This document shows, one piece after another, positions 54,460-64,000 of a DNA stretch of 64,000 bases (position 1 is its first letter; every line of letters starts with the position of its first letter). Under the pieces are notes generated by a model that saw nothing but the letters and a program-made list of their open reading frames with translations, had not been told where the DNA came from and did not search any database. The stretch spans positions 434,001 through 498,000 of the forward strand of contig BRXU01000014.1 in the NCBI GenBank assembly GCA_030267565.1. The letters run 5' to 3'. Position numbers and translations under genes: made by a program. The DNA comes from Pleodorina starrii (taxonomy: Eukaryota; Chlorophyta; Chlorophyceae; Chlamydomonadales; Volvocaceae).

Positions 54460-57400
54460 GCGAGAGCAGGAGCAGCAGGCATCCCCACCGGGACCCGTCC
54501 CGTCTCAGGGCCCCGGACCAGCGCAGGGGCCCGGCTCGTCGCGAGATCACCCGCCGGAAGGGGACCGGGGAGCACCGCCATCCGCTCCCCGGGGGGCCAC
54601 GATTTCGGTTGTCCAGAGTTCCAGTGGCCCGGCTAACGTCCCAGTGAGCAACGCAGGGCTCTCGGCGGGGGATAAGGCTTTTCTGAATGGAGCGTTGCGG
54701 AAGCGGTATGAGGATGCGCAGTGGTTTGAGGAGAATGCCTGGCGTAGGGTTAACCATGAGATGGCGGTGGAGAGCGCGCGCGTGGCCGCTGAGAAGAAGG
54801 TTGCGCACATCACTCGGGTAGCTAAGGTGCACAGTGAGCGCGTCAAGGAGCGAGAGGAGAAGCGGAAAGCCCTGTTGCTCCACCGCCGCCTGGGGCATGC
54901 TGGTTTCAGATCCCTTACGAGGCTGTCAAGAGGTGGGGTGCCAACCGGCGTGAGCAGGCTGGGAATTAGGGCAGCGCAGCGCACCGTGTGCGAGCCCTGT
55001 GCTTTGGGCAAGCAGACCCAGCAACCGCACCCGTCCACTGGCCACGTCGCGGCTCGGCGGCTGGACCAGGTTCACATGGACGTGGGAGTCATGCCCATCA
55101 CTTCGGCGGGCGGTAAGGGGTACTTCGCCACCTTTTATGATGAGTTCACCAAGTTTTCGGAGGTGCGGTGCATTGCACGGAAGTCAGATGTGCCTCAGGC
55201 CGTTCGAGAGGTTTTGACCCTGTGGCAGACGCAGACGGGCGACAAAGTCCGCCGCGTGCATACGGACCGGGGCACCGAGTACGTCAACAACGACCTACTC
55301 GCAGCGTTCAAGGATTTGGGCATTTTGCATGAGAAGACCGCGCCGTATTCCCCCGAGCAGAACGGTGCGGCTGAGTGCCTGAACAGGACGCTCATGGATC
55401 GTGTGCGGGCTATGTTGATCGATTCCGGGCAGCCGCAGGAGATGTGGGGCGAGGCCATTCTGACGGCCAATCTGCTCCGCAATGTGACCCCCACGAGTGA
55501 CAGTTTGCTGACGCCGTGGGAGCGCTTTACCGGCCAAAAGCCGGGTTTGTCAAGGCTGCGGGTGTTCGGGAGTGTAGCTTACGTGATGGTACCAGGCCAA
55601 AAGCGGAAGAAGCTGGACCCCGTCGCGATAAAGGGGGTCATGGTGGGCTATGAGGGGGGACTCAGTGCGTGGCGCATTTGGGACCCAGTTGCCCAGCAGT
55701 TGCATTTGAGCACAGATGCCGTTTTTGATGAGAAACGCCGCTGGGGGCGAAAACCCCAGCAGTCCTTCGACTCGGACTCGGATTCCAGCTCGGTTTCGGG
55801 TCCGGAGGAGGAGGAGGAGAATGAGTCCGGCCCCGATACCGACCCTGATGCGGACGGTGACGGGCCAGGCGACGAAGAGGAGGATGAGTCTTCCGGTGAT
55901 GGAAGGGGTAGCGTGGGAGAGCCCGAGGGCGCCGACCCGCCTGATTCCCCGCCTGGGGGCGACCCGCAGGGAGATGCGAATCCGGAGGGGATTGTTCGGC
56001 GATCTGCACGGATGAATAAGGGGAAGATGCTTGCACGGTACGTCGGGACTGTGGCTTCGGAGGTACCGGTTCCAACCACGGCTGACGAAGCCAAGGCGTC
56101 GCCGTACAAAGAGTTTTGGGTTGAAGCGATGGAGGAGGAAATGGCTTCACACCGCACCAAGGGCACGTTTACCCTTGTTCAGGCGCCCCCTGGTGTCCGT
56201 CCTCTCGGTAGCAAGTGGGTGTTTTCGCTCAAGCAGGATGAGAATGGAGTTGTCGAGCGTTTTAAGGCGCGATGGGTTGTAAAGGGTTTCATGCAGAGAG
56301 AAGGTGTCGATTTCGAGGAGGTTTTTGCGCCCGTTAGCAAGCAGTCTACGCTGCGGGCTTTCCTGTCCATGGTTGCGGCCGGCAACATGGAGCTGCACCA
56401 GCTCGATGTGAAGACCGCTTTCCTGAACGGGGAGCTGGAGGAGGAGATATATGTTACGCAGCCCCCCGGGTTCGAAGTGGGTGGGCCGAATGTGGTGGCC
56501 CGCCTCCACAAGGCCTTGTACGGGTTGCGCCAGGCGTCGCGCACTTGGTACAAGACCCTGCACGAGCGTTTGACGGCTATGGGGTACGAGCAGTCTGCTG
56601 CGGATCCCAGCCTGTATGTGCGCATCAAGGATGGAGAGAAGGTGTACGTGTTGGTGTACGTGGACGACGTGTTGGTCGCGTCGGTCAGCCATGAGCTGGT
56701 TTTACAGGCCAAGGCCGAGCTCATGCGCCAGTTCGAGTGCCGCGATATGGGTGAAGCGAGCGTTTTCCTTGGGATGGAGATCAAGCGGGACAGGGAGCAC
56801 AAAACCCTGGCTCTGTCCCAGAAGCGCATGGTTTCGGAGTTGGTGTCGAGTTACGGCATGGAAGGTGCGCAGCCTAAGCCCGTTCCCATGGCTCAGGGCA
56901 CCGTCCTGGTCAAGGCGAGCAGTGACGAGCGATTGGATCGTGGGAGGTGCCCGTACAGCGAACTTGTTGGCAGTCTGCTGTACATCGCCGGGTGCACGCG
57001 CCCCGACATCTCCTATGCCGTGGGAGTTCTGACGCGGCACATGGCGAATCCGTCGATGGCGCACTGGAAGGCCGCAAAGGAGGTCGTGCGTTATTTGGCG
57101 GGTACTGTCGATTACGGGATCGTTTTCGGAGGAGAGCGTGTGAGCGAAGGAATGGTCGGTTTTAGTGATGCTGATCACGCGGGCTGTTTGGACAGCCGGA
57201 GGTCGACGACTGGCTACGTGTTTACGGTGCACGGTGGCGCTGTCAGCTGGGCGAGCAAGATCCAGTGGAGCGTTGCTGTCTCAACCATGGAGGCCGAGTA
57301 TATGGCGGCTTCGGAGGCTTCGAAGGAGGCGCTATGGCTGCGGCAACTGCTGTCGGATTTGAAATACGAGGTCCGCCCGACAGCGATCAACTGCGACAGC

Positions 57401-57616
57401 CAGAGCACGATCAAGGTCATCAAGAATCCGGTTGTGTCGGTCAAATCGAAGCATATCGCGATCCGGTATCACTTCGTTCGCGAGCAGGTCATGTTTGGTT
57501 CGGTTGTGATGGTTGATTGCCGGACGGATGAGATGGTAGCCGATATTTTGACGAAGCCGCTGCCGACGGAGAAGTTTGAGCAGCACCGCGCGAGCATGGG
57601 GGTGTGCAAGATCTGA
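54314..57616 (+). CDS. Copia Pol: integrase, reverse transcriptase, RNase H
   Basis: Authentic pol sequence from 54314 to the TGA at 57616 (about 1100 codons). The nominal open frame extends back to 54053 through inverted DNA. Order: end of the protease region; GAG-pre-integrase (LLLHRRLGHAGFRSLTRLS, then CEPCALGKQ); integrase with D in LDQVHMDVG, D in HTDRGTEYVN and E in PEQNGAAECLNR; an acidic Asp/Glu/Ser linker (about 55760-56000); reverse transcriptase (FKARWVVKGFMQ, HQLDVKTAFLNG, VLVYVDDVLVAS); and RNase H (FSDADHAGCLDSRRSTTGY, STMEAEYMAASEA). All catalytic motifs are present. It lost its link to gag through the foldback, so this copy probably cannot make a normal Gag-Pol. Confidence 0.93.
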   Translation, partial: FDQSLFSVKALKEALGCPVSVHLGGPGSNIEVDGQPAMEVYERDGMYFLREQEQQASPPGPVPSQGPGPAQGPGSSRDHPPEGDRGAPPSAPRGATISVVQSSSGPANVPVSNAGLSAGDKAFLNGALRKRYEDAQWFEENAWRRVNHEMAVESARVAAEKKVAHITRVAKVHSERVKEREEKRKALLLHRRLGHAGFRSLTRLSRGGVPTGVSRLGIRAAQRTVCEPCALGKQTQQPHPSTGHVAARRLDQVHMDVGVMPITSAGGKGYFATFYDEFTKFSEVRCIARKSDVPQAVREVLTLWQTQTGDKVRRVHTDRGTEYVNNDLLAAFKDLGILHEKTAPYSPEQNGAAECLNRTLMDRVRAMLIDSGQPQEMWGEAILTANLLRNVTPTSDSLLTPWERFTGQKPGLSRLRVFGSVAYVMVPGQKRKKLDPVAIKGVMVGYEGGLSAWRIWDPVAQQLHLSTDAVFDEKRRWGRKPQQSFDSDSDSSSVSGPEEEEENESGPDTDPDADGDGPGDEEEDESSGDGRGSVGEPEGADPPDSPPGGDPQGDANPEGIVRRSARMNKGKMLARYVGTVASEVPVPTTADEAKASPYKEFWVEAMEEEMASHRTKGTFTLVQAPPGVRPLGSKWVFSLKQDENGVVERFKARWVVKGFMQREGVDFEEVFAPVSKQSTLRAFLSMVAAGNMELHQLDVKTAFLNGELEEEIYVTQPPGFEVGGPNVVARLHKALYGLRQASRTWYKTLHERLTAMGYEQSAADPSLYVRIKDGEKVYVLVYVDDVLVASVSHELVLQAKAELMRQFECRDMGEASVFLGMEIKRDREHKTLALSQKRMVSELVSSYGMEGAQPKPVPMAQGTVLVKASSDERLDRGRCPYSELVGSLLYIAGCTRPDISYAVGVLTRHMANPSMAHWKAAKEVVRYLAGTVDYGIVFGGERVSEGMVGFSDADHAGCLDSRRSTTGYVFTVHGGAVSWASKIQWSVAVSTMEAEYMAASEASKEALWLRQLLSDLKYEVRPTAINCDSQSTIKVIKNPVVSVKSKHIAIRYHFVREQVMFGSVVMVDCRTDEMVADILTKPLPTEKFEQHRASMGVCKI

Positions 57617-57627
57617 CCGTGTGGGAG

Positions 57628-57771
57628 TGTTGAGGTTCGGACGATTACGTTCAGACTTGCACTGCTCCGGAACTGTACAACATCTCTATCTGGGGTGCTT
57701 TGCCTAGCAGAGCATTGTCTGTCTTACTTGTAACATCGGAATGTCTACCAATTGACTCTCGATCCACAACA
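57628..57771 (+). repeat. Copia 3' LTR
   Basis: 144 bp, preceded only by a weak purine tract (GTGGGAG), followed by the GTATA target duplication. Confidence 0.93.
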
Positions 57772-58247
57772 GTATATTGCATGTAACGACCAAGTTCGCG
57801 AATGCCTGGTACAAGAAACATGCTGTTCCCAAGGAAACGTGTAATCAAATCCATCTCATCTTCATGCATATCCATCGGCTTTAAGTGCATCCCACGTGTT
57901 GATTGTACCCGGAAATTGGTCTCAGACCAATTGAAGGGTTAAGCACCAGAGGAGTTTTGTGATCCCGGAGTGTTATCTCAGCGTGACACACGTGGCCGGT
58001 AACCGGGCGGTACAACCGCAATGTCAGGGGCATCGAAGCACGCTTAGAAGAGGGTCTAATACAGAGGATAGCAAGGGCAAACGGATGGGAGTCGGACGCG
58101 AGGATCGGACACGCGAAACGGAGTAGTCATACGAGGGAAAGTGCCTTGCGGAAGCCAGTGCAGGGCGCACTGCGCTGTGTGCCTGCGAGGGCACGTACAG
58201 GCGAATGTCAAAGGCGACATGCGTTTGAATTGAAGTCGCCCATCGTC

Positions 58248-60831
58248 GGCCCTAACGCCCTATAGCAGTCAAAATGCCCTTAAGGTCACTAAGGGCTTCA
58301 CATATGTACCATACGTCCAGGAGGCCTTAGCCCTTAAGGCCCGGTTCACTTAAGGTCCCCCTTAGGGCCCATACAGCTCACATACGGACTATACAGCCCG
58401 TAGGGGCGCCCTTAGGGCCCATACAGCCCCCATACGGACGATACTACGCACAGAACCCTGTCCAGAGTTATATGGCGGTAAAAACCACCGTATGCGACGA
58501 GTACCCTTAGAGGCTGCTGGGATGTTAAGGCTTGTGAACGCGAAGTTTTCTCGTCCCGAGAAGCGAAGCCCGTACGCACTTGAAAGAAAATTTTCAGCGA
58601 GCCGCTGACAGCCAAGTCCGCTCCCGGCCGCTAGCGCCACGACGCGCCATGTCCAGGGAGTCCACGCCAGGCCGCTAGCTCCGAGCTGCTCGCCACCCAG
58701 GCCGCCTGAGCATGTGTCCAAGCCTACACGTGCAGCCTGCGAGTTGCGATTAACAGGATAAGATTTAGCGATTCGCCATACATGGTCAGCACAATTGGAT
58801 TGGAGTGGAACACAAAACATAACAGTTCCGATAAAGGCTAGACATCATTTACATCGCCAATACTTTAAATCTTATTTTGCAACTTCTATAAAGTCGCGCA
58901 GGGCGGGGAGGCTCTCCAGGTCGCGAGCCGGCAGCCCCTGGCGCCCTGGGCATCGACGTACTGGACCCCGAACATCACGTTGCCCCTCCGCAGCCGGCCG
59001 TCCGGGTAGCAATGCCCGGCCAGCCCGCGGTCCCAGGCCGCGGACGCGCCAAACGTCCAAGGGTTGCCGCCCAGCGGGGGCGTCCAGCCCGTCGGTCCTG
59101 TGCTGCACCCCACGGCGGCCGTTGCCGCGGCGTGCAGGGCCTCCAGCGTCGGGCCGCCGCTCGGCCATACGCCCGCTGTCCCTGTGAATGCCGGTGCCGC
59201 TGGGGTCCCCCGGCCGCCGCCATCCCGGCACGCTCGAGGTCACGGCCGCTCTCGGGCAGGTTTCCGGAGGGGTTGCCTGACCAGTCCGCCCCGGTGGCGT
59301 ACACCGAGGGAGCGTCTACCCGACCTGCCGCCGGGGCCGGGGCCCCACCTAGCATGGCCGCCAGCGCTGCTGCTGCCGCGGGGACGGCCCCAATCCACCC
59401 TGCGGCCGTGCCAGCCCCCGGCGCGCCTGGTCCCAGCTGCGCCGCGGGCAGCGGCGGTGGGGGAACCGGGACCGGCCACGGGGCGTTCGACCCGCACTGG
59501 GCAATGAGCTGTGCGAGCGGCCCCATGAGGGCCAACGGCCCTTCTTTGCGGCATACGGCTCGGTGCGGCGGCCTGCATCTGTAGCCGGAACCGCTCATTC
59601 GAGTGGCTATGCAGACGGGGACAAGCAGCCCTACCGCGGCATACAGCAAGACGCTCCACCCGACCCAACCCAAACCCCCGTCCAGCCTTATGTGCGACAA
59701 TGAAGCCCCGCCGTCAGCGGTCGGAAGCTTGAAATCCTGGACATGGAGATCCTTGTTGAGGGTGTTGACAAACACCGGACAGGCTGCTGAAGCTCAACCC
59801 ACCTAGCCCTGCCCGGCTACGGGCAATGGCGATGAGAGTAAGCCAGAGACGCTGTTACGGTACTGTTACCTTACCGAGGAGGTTGACGGTGCACGGCCGT
59901 GCAGCCGCCGGACCAACCCAAACCAACAAGTTCACGAGACAGCACTGCAACGGACTGCACACCCGCCCGAGGAAGGGAAAGGGGGTGCTGTTGGACGCTT
60001 CGGGCGCGACAGCGCTGCACAACTAACCCGCACACCTGGGGCATTGGGCCGCCGCTATCCGGCTTGCGATGCGCCAGGTTGGGGGCCAGGGGGTTATGCC
60101 AGCAGCGGTCGGCACGCGCGGTCGGACACCGGCACGCGCGGTCGGACTCAATTGCAGTGGCCCCCTCTCAGCTGTGAGATATGTGTAAACTCCAGCTTAT
60201 ACATGATGGAGGGCGAGGCGTCCGCAGGGGCGTTTGCGAACCCGTCGCGCCTTTGCAGCACAGTGCCCGGCCTGCTCCTTGCAATAGCCCGTGCAAGCAG
60301 ATAGAAGAGGACGTTTACCCTGCATGCGTCCTTCTACATTTGCGCTATTCCCGCGGCAAGCTGCACAACCATTTCCGCGAAGTCGCTTCCGCAGCTGCTG
60401 CAGTACTCGCCAATACAGTTAATACTGTTCATATTGATAACCTAGACATCGTCCTTCAAAACTCGTGACCTTCACTATGAACGCTGGAGGAGGGCAACCA
60501 TGGTTGCCCTTCAGACCGACTAAGGTTAGGACACTTTCAATCAGCCAAGCTGGAGTATTTATATGCACTACTTAGTATAAGTACAAAATGCAACAAGACA
60601 ACACCAAAAATACTGTGACCGGACGGGTGACCAAGGCATGTGAACGGATTTGACTTGGGAGGTCTGCTTTTCTGCGGCTATTGCTTTTATACTGCTTAAT
60701 AAGCATAAATAATTATTTCCAAACACGTTTTGGCGTTGAACATGCTAGGGCGGTTGGACCTTAAGGGCACACCGTAAGGCCATATTTTGCCCTTAAGGGC
60801 GGTTTGACTGCTATAGGGACGGGCCCTAACG
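58248..60831. repeat. Possible DNA-transposon or MITE with inverted ends
   Basis: CCCTATAGCAGTCAAA followed by GCCCTTAAGG occurs at 58258-58285 in plus orientation and at 60791-60818 as its reverse complement. CCTTAAGG-rich subterminal repeats lie inside both ends. The 2.6-kb interval could be a non-autonomous element, or the two ends could be unrelated inverted copies of one repeat. No clear target duplication was found and no transposase was recognised. Confidence 0.4.
58886..59775 (-). other. Possible minus-strand gene fragment with one hydrophobic segment
   Basis: A GC-rich minus-strand frame from about 59775 down to 59250 includes VFVNTLNKDLHVQDFKLPTA, a membrane-like span (VLLYAAVGLLVPVCIA) and an Ala/Pro-rich part. 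A second frame, open from about 59245 to the TAG at 58886, has protein-like sequence (GNPWTFGASAAWDRGLAGHC, NVMFGVQYVDAQGARGC). A short GT-AG intron or an indel would connect them. There is no ATG at the start. Function unknown; it lies between the inverted ends described above. Confidence 0.35.
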
Positions 60832-62361
60832 GACAACAATAGGAAACGCGGTGACGCATGCGTACTGCGTAGGAAGGAGAACCAAGTGCCCGGAGGACGC
60901 AAGCGCTGAGTATAAACACATGCATGCAAGAATGGCAGAAACAATGGAATTCATTTGTTCGAGGAAAAGCAGGGGAGCGCGAACTTCGGGAAGGAGAAGG
61001 CCGAAACCGGGAAGCGGACAATGCACAAACGAAAGCGGACAATGCAGCGATTAAAGAACGAATCCAATATAAATGGTGCTTAGATGCAAATCGACGGTTA
61101 CGCATGCGCGAGGCGCAGGACGTAGGAGGCCGAAACCGGAGCATACATACGCTGCGCAGGTTCACACGCGTCCAAAGGCTGTTTGCGGGGCCACGAAAAC
61201 GACGCAGGAAACGGTGCGTGAACCGGATGTTCACACGCGAGGGTGCCAATACAAGCTGTTGATGAACAGGTAAAGCGATCTACCAAGCGCGGAACTGGGT
61301 TGTGCACGCGGTGCCCCAGCAGTGCCATGGCCGCCGTCCCCGCCGGGGGCCGCTTGTGGTCCCTGTGCCAGTTTGTCCCCGCTGTGGTTGCCCCTGTCGA
61401 GCTTCGCGAAGCATGGGTTGCCCTGCGTGCCCCCGACCTGTCAGTGTGTCCCTGGGGCGCCTCGCGTTAGTACATACAAGACAGTGTTGCAGCAACCATC
61501 AACGGGTCGCGGCCTGAGCTGGAATGGCTCCTGGGGCAGAGCGGCCCAACCTGGGCTAGTACGTTGAGGAGTAGTAACACGCGCCTAGCCCAGCAGAGCC
61601 AAAGTGGTCTCGAGCAGGCTGTGCACAGTGCCCGGGAGCGAGCCGCAGCCCAGTTGTTGGGGGCAAGACATGCGAGCGAGGTGCAGGCCGAACAGAGCCA
61701 GGATGTGCTGGAGCGGGCTGCACATGGTGCTCACGAGTGAGCCGCAGCCCGGTTGCGCTGACTAGACAACGGTAGGCTAGGGTAGGGTTCGCAACGAAGA
61801 CAACACCTTGGGCGTGCAGTTCGTCCTCTTCGCCACGTCTACGGCGGAGCTGCGAAACAACCGTGCGGACCGTCAGCCCCGCGGAACTGGGTTGTGCACG
61901 CGGTGCCGCAGTGCCATGGCCGCCGCCCCCGCCGGGGGCCACGGTGGGGGGTTTGGGCTTGTGGACCCTGTGCCAATTTGTCCCCGCTGTGGTTGCCCCT
62001 GTCGGGCTTCGTGAAGCATGGGGTCGATTGGGTGTGGTTCACTGTTGAGCACGTCGTGGGCTACGGCGCCCGTTGCACGCTGATACCGTAACAGGGTAAA
62101 ACACAAAGTATGGCAACGGCGGAAGTATGTGAGTCGGAAGCGAGGATCGGCGAGACGAAACGGAGTCATACGAGGGAAAGTGCCTTGTGCAGGGTGCACT
62201 GCGCTGTGTGCCTGCGAGGGCCCGTACAGGCGCATGTCAAACTGGACATGCTTCCATCCAAGTCGACATGCTTCCATTCAAGTCGCCCAGTCAACATGGG
62301 CGACTTAAATGGAAGTCGCCCAGCCAGCGTCTGCCCGACGGTTATGTCACGACACACTACT

Positions 62362-62407
62362 TTTCTGGCACATCGGGGGTGCGGAGCTCTACCCGATGTG
62401 CCAGAAA
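62362..62407. other. Perfect 16-bp hairpin
   Basis: TTTCTGGCACATCGGG at 62362-62377 is exactly complementary to CCCGATGTGCCAGAAA at 62392-62407, with a 14-base loop. It is in non-coding repeat DNA and could be a small foldback or an RNA hairpin. Confidence 0.8.
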
Positions 62408-63374
62408 CCTAGCTAGTGTGCCGTGCGGCCTGAGAAACTGCAATCGTACTGCAGACTGGTAAAGGTGACTCGAGCTTGTTGGGCAGGCCTGACCAGGCCC
62501 TTCTATCGTAGCCGGGCTAAGGGATCCTGCCGTACTTGGATCATGAGCGGCACTCAGCTCCCGCTCAGGCAGTGATCGCCGGAGTGACGGCACGCAGATC
62601 CCGTCTTCCGGAGTAGATTCCGCGGCGTTCCCCCATCCTCGACCGGGCTTCGTGAAGCATGAGGTCGCGTGGGTGTGGTTCACCATTGAGCACGACGTGG
62701 GCAAAAAGACGTGTATGTGTAACGTGAAGGCCTTTGGGTCCCACAGGGTGGGGTGGGGTGGGGCATGGCCTTCGTGCTTTGCTACTGCCCTGCGTGCCCC
62801 CTACATGTTAGGATGGCCACATGAGATCCACATGTCATCCTGCCTGGGTTTTTGTTCATGAGAGGGACACGAACCCCTAACCATGTAACAAACACACACA
62901 CATGGCATCCTGCCTGGGCACGCGCACCCATGTAAGCCGCAATATTATCCATTAATGTCCAGACAAGTTCCAACCAAGGGAATTACAGGTTCTCGTGAGA
63001 GGTCCAGCCAGTTTGTTGACCACGTGCACCGAAGGTGCTGCATTAGCTGTACCTGTAGTATGATGATGAGATGATCGTTTCCAAAATAGCGTGGGATACA
63101 GGTTCTTCGTATTTCAATGCTCGACCCCATGCGAGACGGAACCTGGCAACCTGCAATCCACACAGGTCCACACTTCCAAGCCATGCCCAAGCCGACCTGT
63201 TACTGCTGCGTACCACTGGCTGCGGCACATTAGCTGTCCTCCGTCTTGCCATCAACACACGCTTTCTACAACTCTACGGTGCAACCAAATTCCGGGATCG
63301 CCGCAGGCCCTTCTTGTAACATGCAACACACTGCTGCTAAATACGTGTTAGTTTTCGTATTAGCCCATTTATCT

Positions 63375-64000
63375 ATGAAAACTGGTGTCCACGTATTGCA
63401 CGGTATGGGACGTGCGCGGTATCTGGGGATCCACTACGGACCAGATTTGCCTTTCGTGTCATGCACTGACGAGCTTTTTTCGGCAGGGCAACGTGCCATT
63501 TTCTCTTTAATAAATAAGCTGAGATGGCAGGGGCTTCTTCTTCCCGGGGTAGGGCTAAAATGCTTTAATTCACAGATCCGGCCAATCCTCTCTTACGGGG
63601 CTCAAGTTTGGGCTCCAGATCTTCTTGTTCAGATCCTGGAGGCAGACGAATCGCGGACTTGCCTGTTTGACAGGGCTGTTGCCGATCGGATGGTAGGGCT
63701 TCAGCTCTCGTATTTACGTGCCTTAGCGTGTGTTAAAACTGCCACCACCGCGTTGGTGTTTCGGGAATTTGGCCAACACCCCCTTCATTTGTTTTGGGCG
63801 AGGCTCATCTTTCGTTTTTGGAATAAGTTGGTGGAGTCCGAGAGTTCTATTTACCATCATGTTTTTAGAGAAGAGCTACGTTTCGCCTTAATGGGAGACG
63901 GCCTTCATGATTCGTGGGGTGCGAAGGTTCTAAGGGTGCTTCGGGCGCTGGGGTACGACGTGGATAGTGTGACTGGGAGTTTGGATACCGAGAGCAAGGT
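63375..64000 (+). CDS. LINE ORF2 C-terminal part (partial, runs off right edge)
   Basis: The frame is open from about 63341, with ATG at 63375, to the window end (208 codons). It parallels the LINE at 50.8 kb almost residue by residue: ARYLGIHYGPDLPFVSCTDE, GQRAIFSLINKLRWQGLLLP, LSYGAQVWAPDLL, FREFGQHPLHLFWARLIFRFWNKLVE. It is clearly diverged from it, so it is a different copy or subfamily. The part upstream of this point (palm, endonuclease) is absent, as in the other copy. The 3' end lies outside the window. Confidence 0.8.
   Translation, partial: MKTGVHVLHGMGRARYLGIHYGPDLPFVSCTDELFSAGQRAIFSLINKLRWQGLLLPGVGLKCFNSQIRPILSYGAQVWAPDLLVQILEADESRTCLFDRAVADRMVGLQLSYLRALACVKTATTALVFREFGQHPLHLFWARLIFRFWNKLVESESSIYHHVFREELRFALMGDGLHDSWGAKVLRVLRALGYDVDSVTGSLDTESK

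Larger units (their letters stand above)
52424..57771 (+). mobile_element. Ty1/Copia retrotransposon (Osser-like) with an internal foldback rearrangement
   Basis: 144-bp LTRs at 52424-52567 and 57628-57771, identical by eye, TGTTGAGG to CCACAACA, with a 5-bp target duplication GTATA at 52419-52423 and 57772-57776. The gag-pol order is protease, integrase, RT, RNase H, as in Copia. A 529-bp duplication with an inverted arm splits the coding region in two frames. Volvox has a described Copia element (Osser); similarity to it is assumed from type, not tested. Confidence 0.95.
50324..57947 (-). pseudogene. Protein X, copy B: unidentified ORF split by a LINE and a Copia element
   Basis: Three minus-strand pieces, 57947-57772, 52418-52212 and 50815-50324, form one stop-free frame (about 290 codons) when the two insertions and their target duplications are discounted. 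The N-terminal piece includes MHLKPMDMHEDEMDLITRFL and FLVPGIRELGRYMQY. The middle has Gln/Ala/Ser repeats then a charged helix-rich part. The third piece has MVKLYQEYVKIKNG, NRVIDARIRSLEAYTDAV and a basic TPITPRTPITAVGQTQ tail shared with copy A. The 5' end stops at a TAA at about 57948 and the 3' end at a breakpoint at about 50323, so both ends were lost. It is intron-less. The function is not recognised; a viral origin is possible but unproven. Confidence 0.6.
58080..62290 (+). repeat. Dispersed direct repeat pair (~165 bp) at 58080-58245 and 62108-62290
   Basis: Both copies contain the sequence from GAGTCGGA-CGCGAGGATCGG through CATACGAGGGAAAGTGCCTTG to TGCCTGCGAGGGC-CGTACAGGCG and AAGTCGCCCA, with small indels. 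The coordinates given span from first to last copy. The left copy abuts the inverted-repeat end at 58248. Confidence 0.75.
57948..63374. other. Repeat mosaic without firmly supported genes
   Basis: This 5.4-kb stretch is assembled from dispersed repeats. A ~165-bp block occurs at 58080-58245 and 62108-62290. Inverted CCCTATAGCAGTCAAA-type ends lie at 58248-58285 and 60791-60831. Three copies of a GTGTGGTTCAC-type segment follow at 61288-61480, 61879-62060 and 62640-62703. The only coding-like sequence is the minus-strand cluster at 58886-59775. No tRNA or rRNA was recognised. Confidence 0.5.

Noticed and set aside
53720..54898. Minus-strand ORF that contains Copia protease-like sequence
   Set aside because: It arises because the inverted arm of the foldback places Copia sense sequence on the minus strand; it is not a separate gene.

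Overview
The window looks like nuclear DNA of a volvocine-type green alga (Chlamydomonas/Volvox group). The genes are GC-rich, split by many GT-AG introns, and carry long Ala/Gly/Pro-rich insertions. TGTAA motifs follow two gene ends at plausible distances. One gene is a cilium-assembly factor, and the LTR retrotransposons are of types known from these algae. All gene models were assembled by hand from open frames, splice sites and exact phase bookkeeping; no homology search was run.

Layout of the left part (about 1-37 kb, host genes): a partial LINE reverse-transcriptase remnant (minus, 1-912); a four-exon coiled-coil protein (plus, 2087-5536); a nine-exon DNAAF1/ODA7-type dynein assembly factor with a very long disordered tail (minus, 7314-12976); a six-exon FAD amine/polyamine oxidase (plus, 13313-16679) that shares a 336-bp divergent promoter gap with DNAAF1; a seven-exon TKL-like protein kinase with an N-myristoylation motif and a roughly 750-residue insertion inside the catalytic domain (minus, 21319-28091); and a twelve-exon SAC1-type phosphoinositide phosphatase (plus, 30612-36482). 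DNAAF1 points to a flagellated cell. The kinase and SAC1 are membrane-signalling and lipid proteins with no evident link to it beyond position.

Layout of the right part (about 38-64 kb, mobile and foreign DNA): intron-less, visibly less GC-rich fragments lie among retroelements. They include a nucleotidyltransferase-like plus RING-finger ORF broken by one in-frame TAG (40933-41922), and two paralogous fragments of an unidentified protein 'X' with a basic repetitive C-terminus. X copy A (minus, about 42234-42915) is split by a 345-bp TRIM. X copy B (minus, 50324-57947) is split by a 5'-truncated LINE and a complete Copia element, and its frame is continuous once the two insertions are discounted. 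These ORFs may derive from an endogenised giant virus; this is an inference.

The other mobile elements are: a full-length Ty3/Gypsy chromovirus (43111-49813) with 404-bp LTRs that look identical, gag and pol in one frame separated by a single TAG, and a Dam-methyltransferase-like domain before the protease; a Copia element (52424-57771) with 144-bp LTRs, a half-tRNA-type primer site and an internal inverted duplication; and a second partial LINE running off the right end (63375-64000). The stretch 57.9-63.3 kb is a mosaic of dispersed repeats with one weak ORF cluster.
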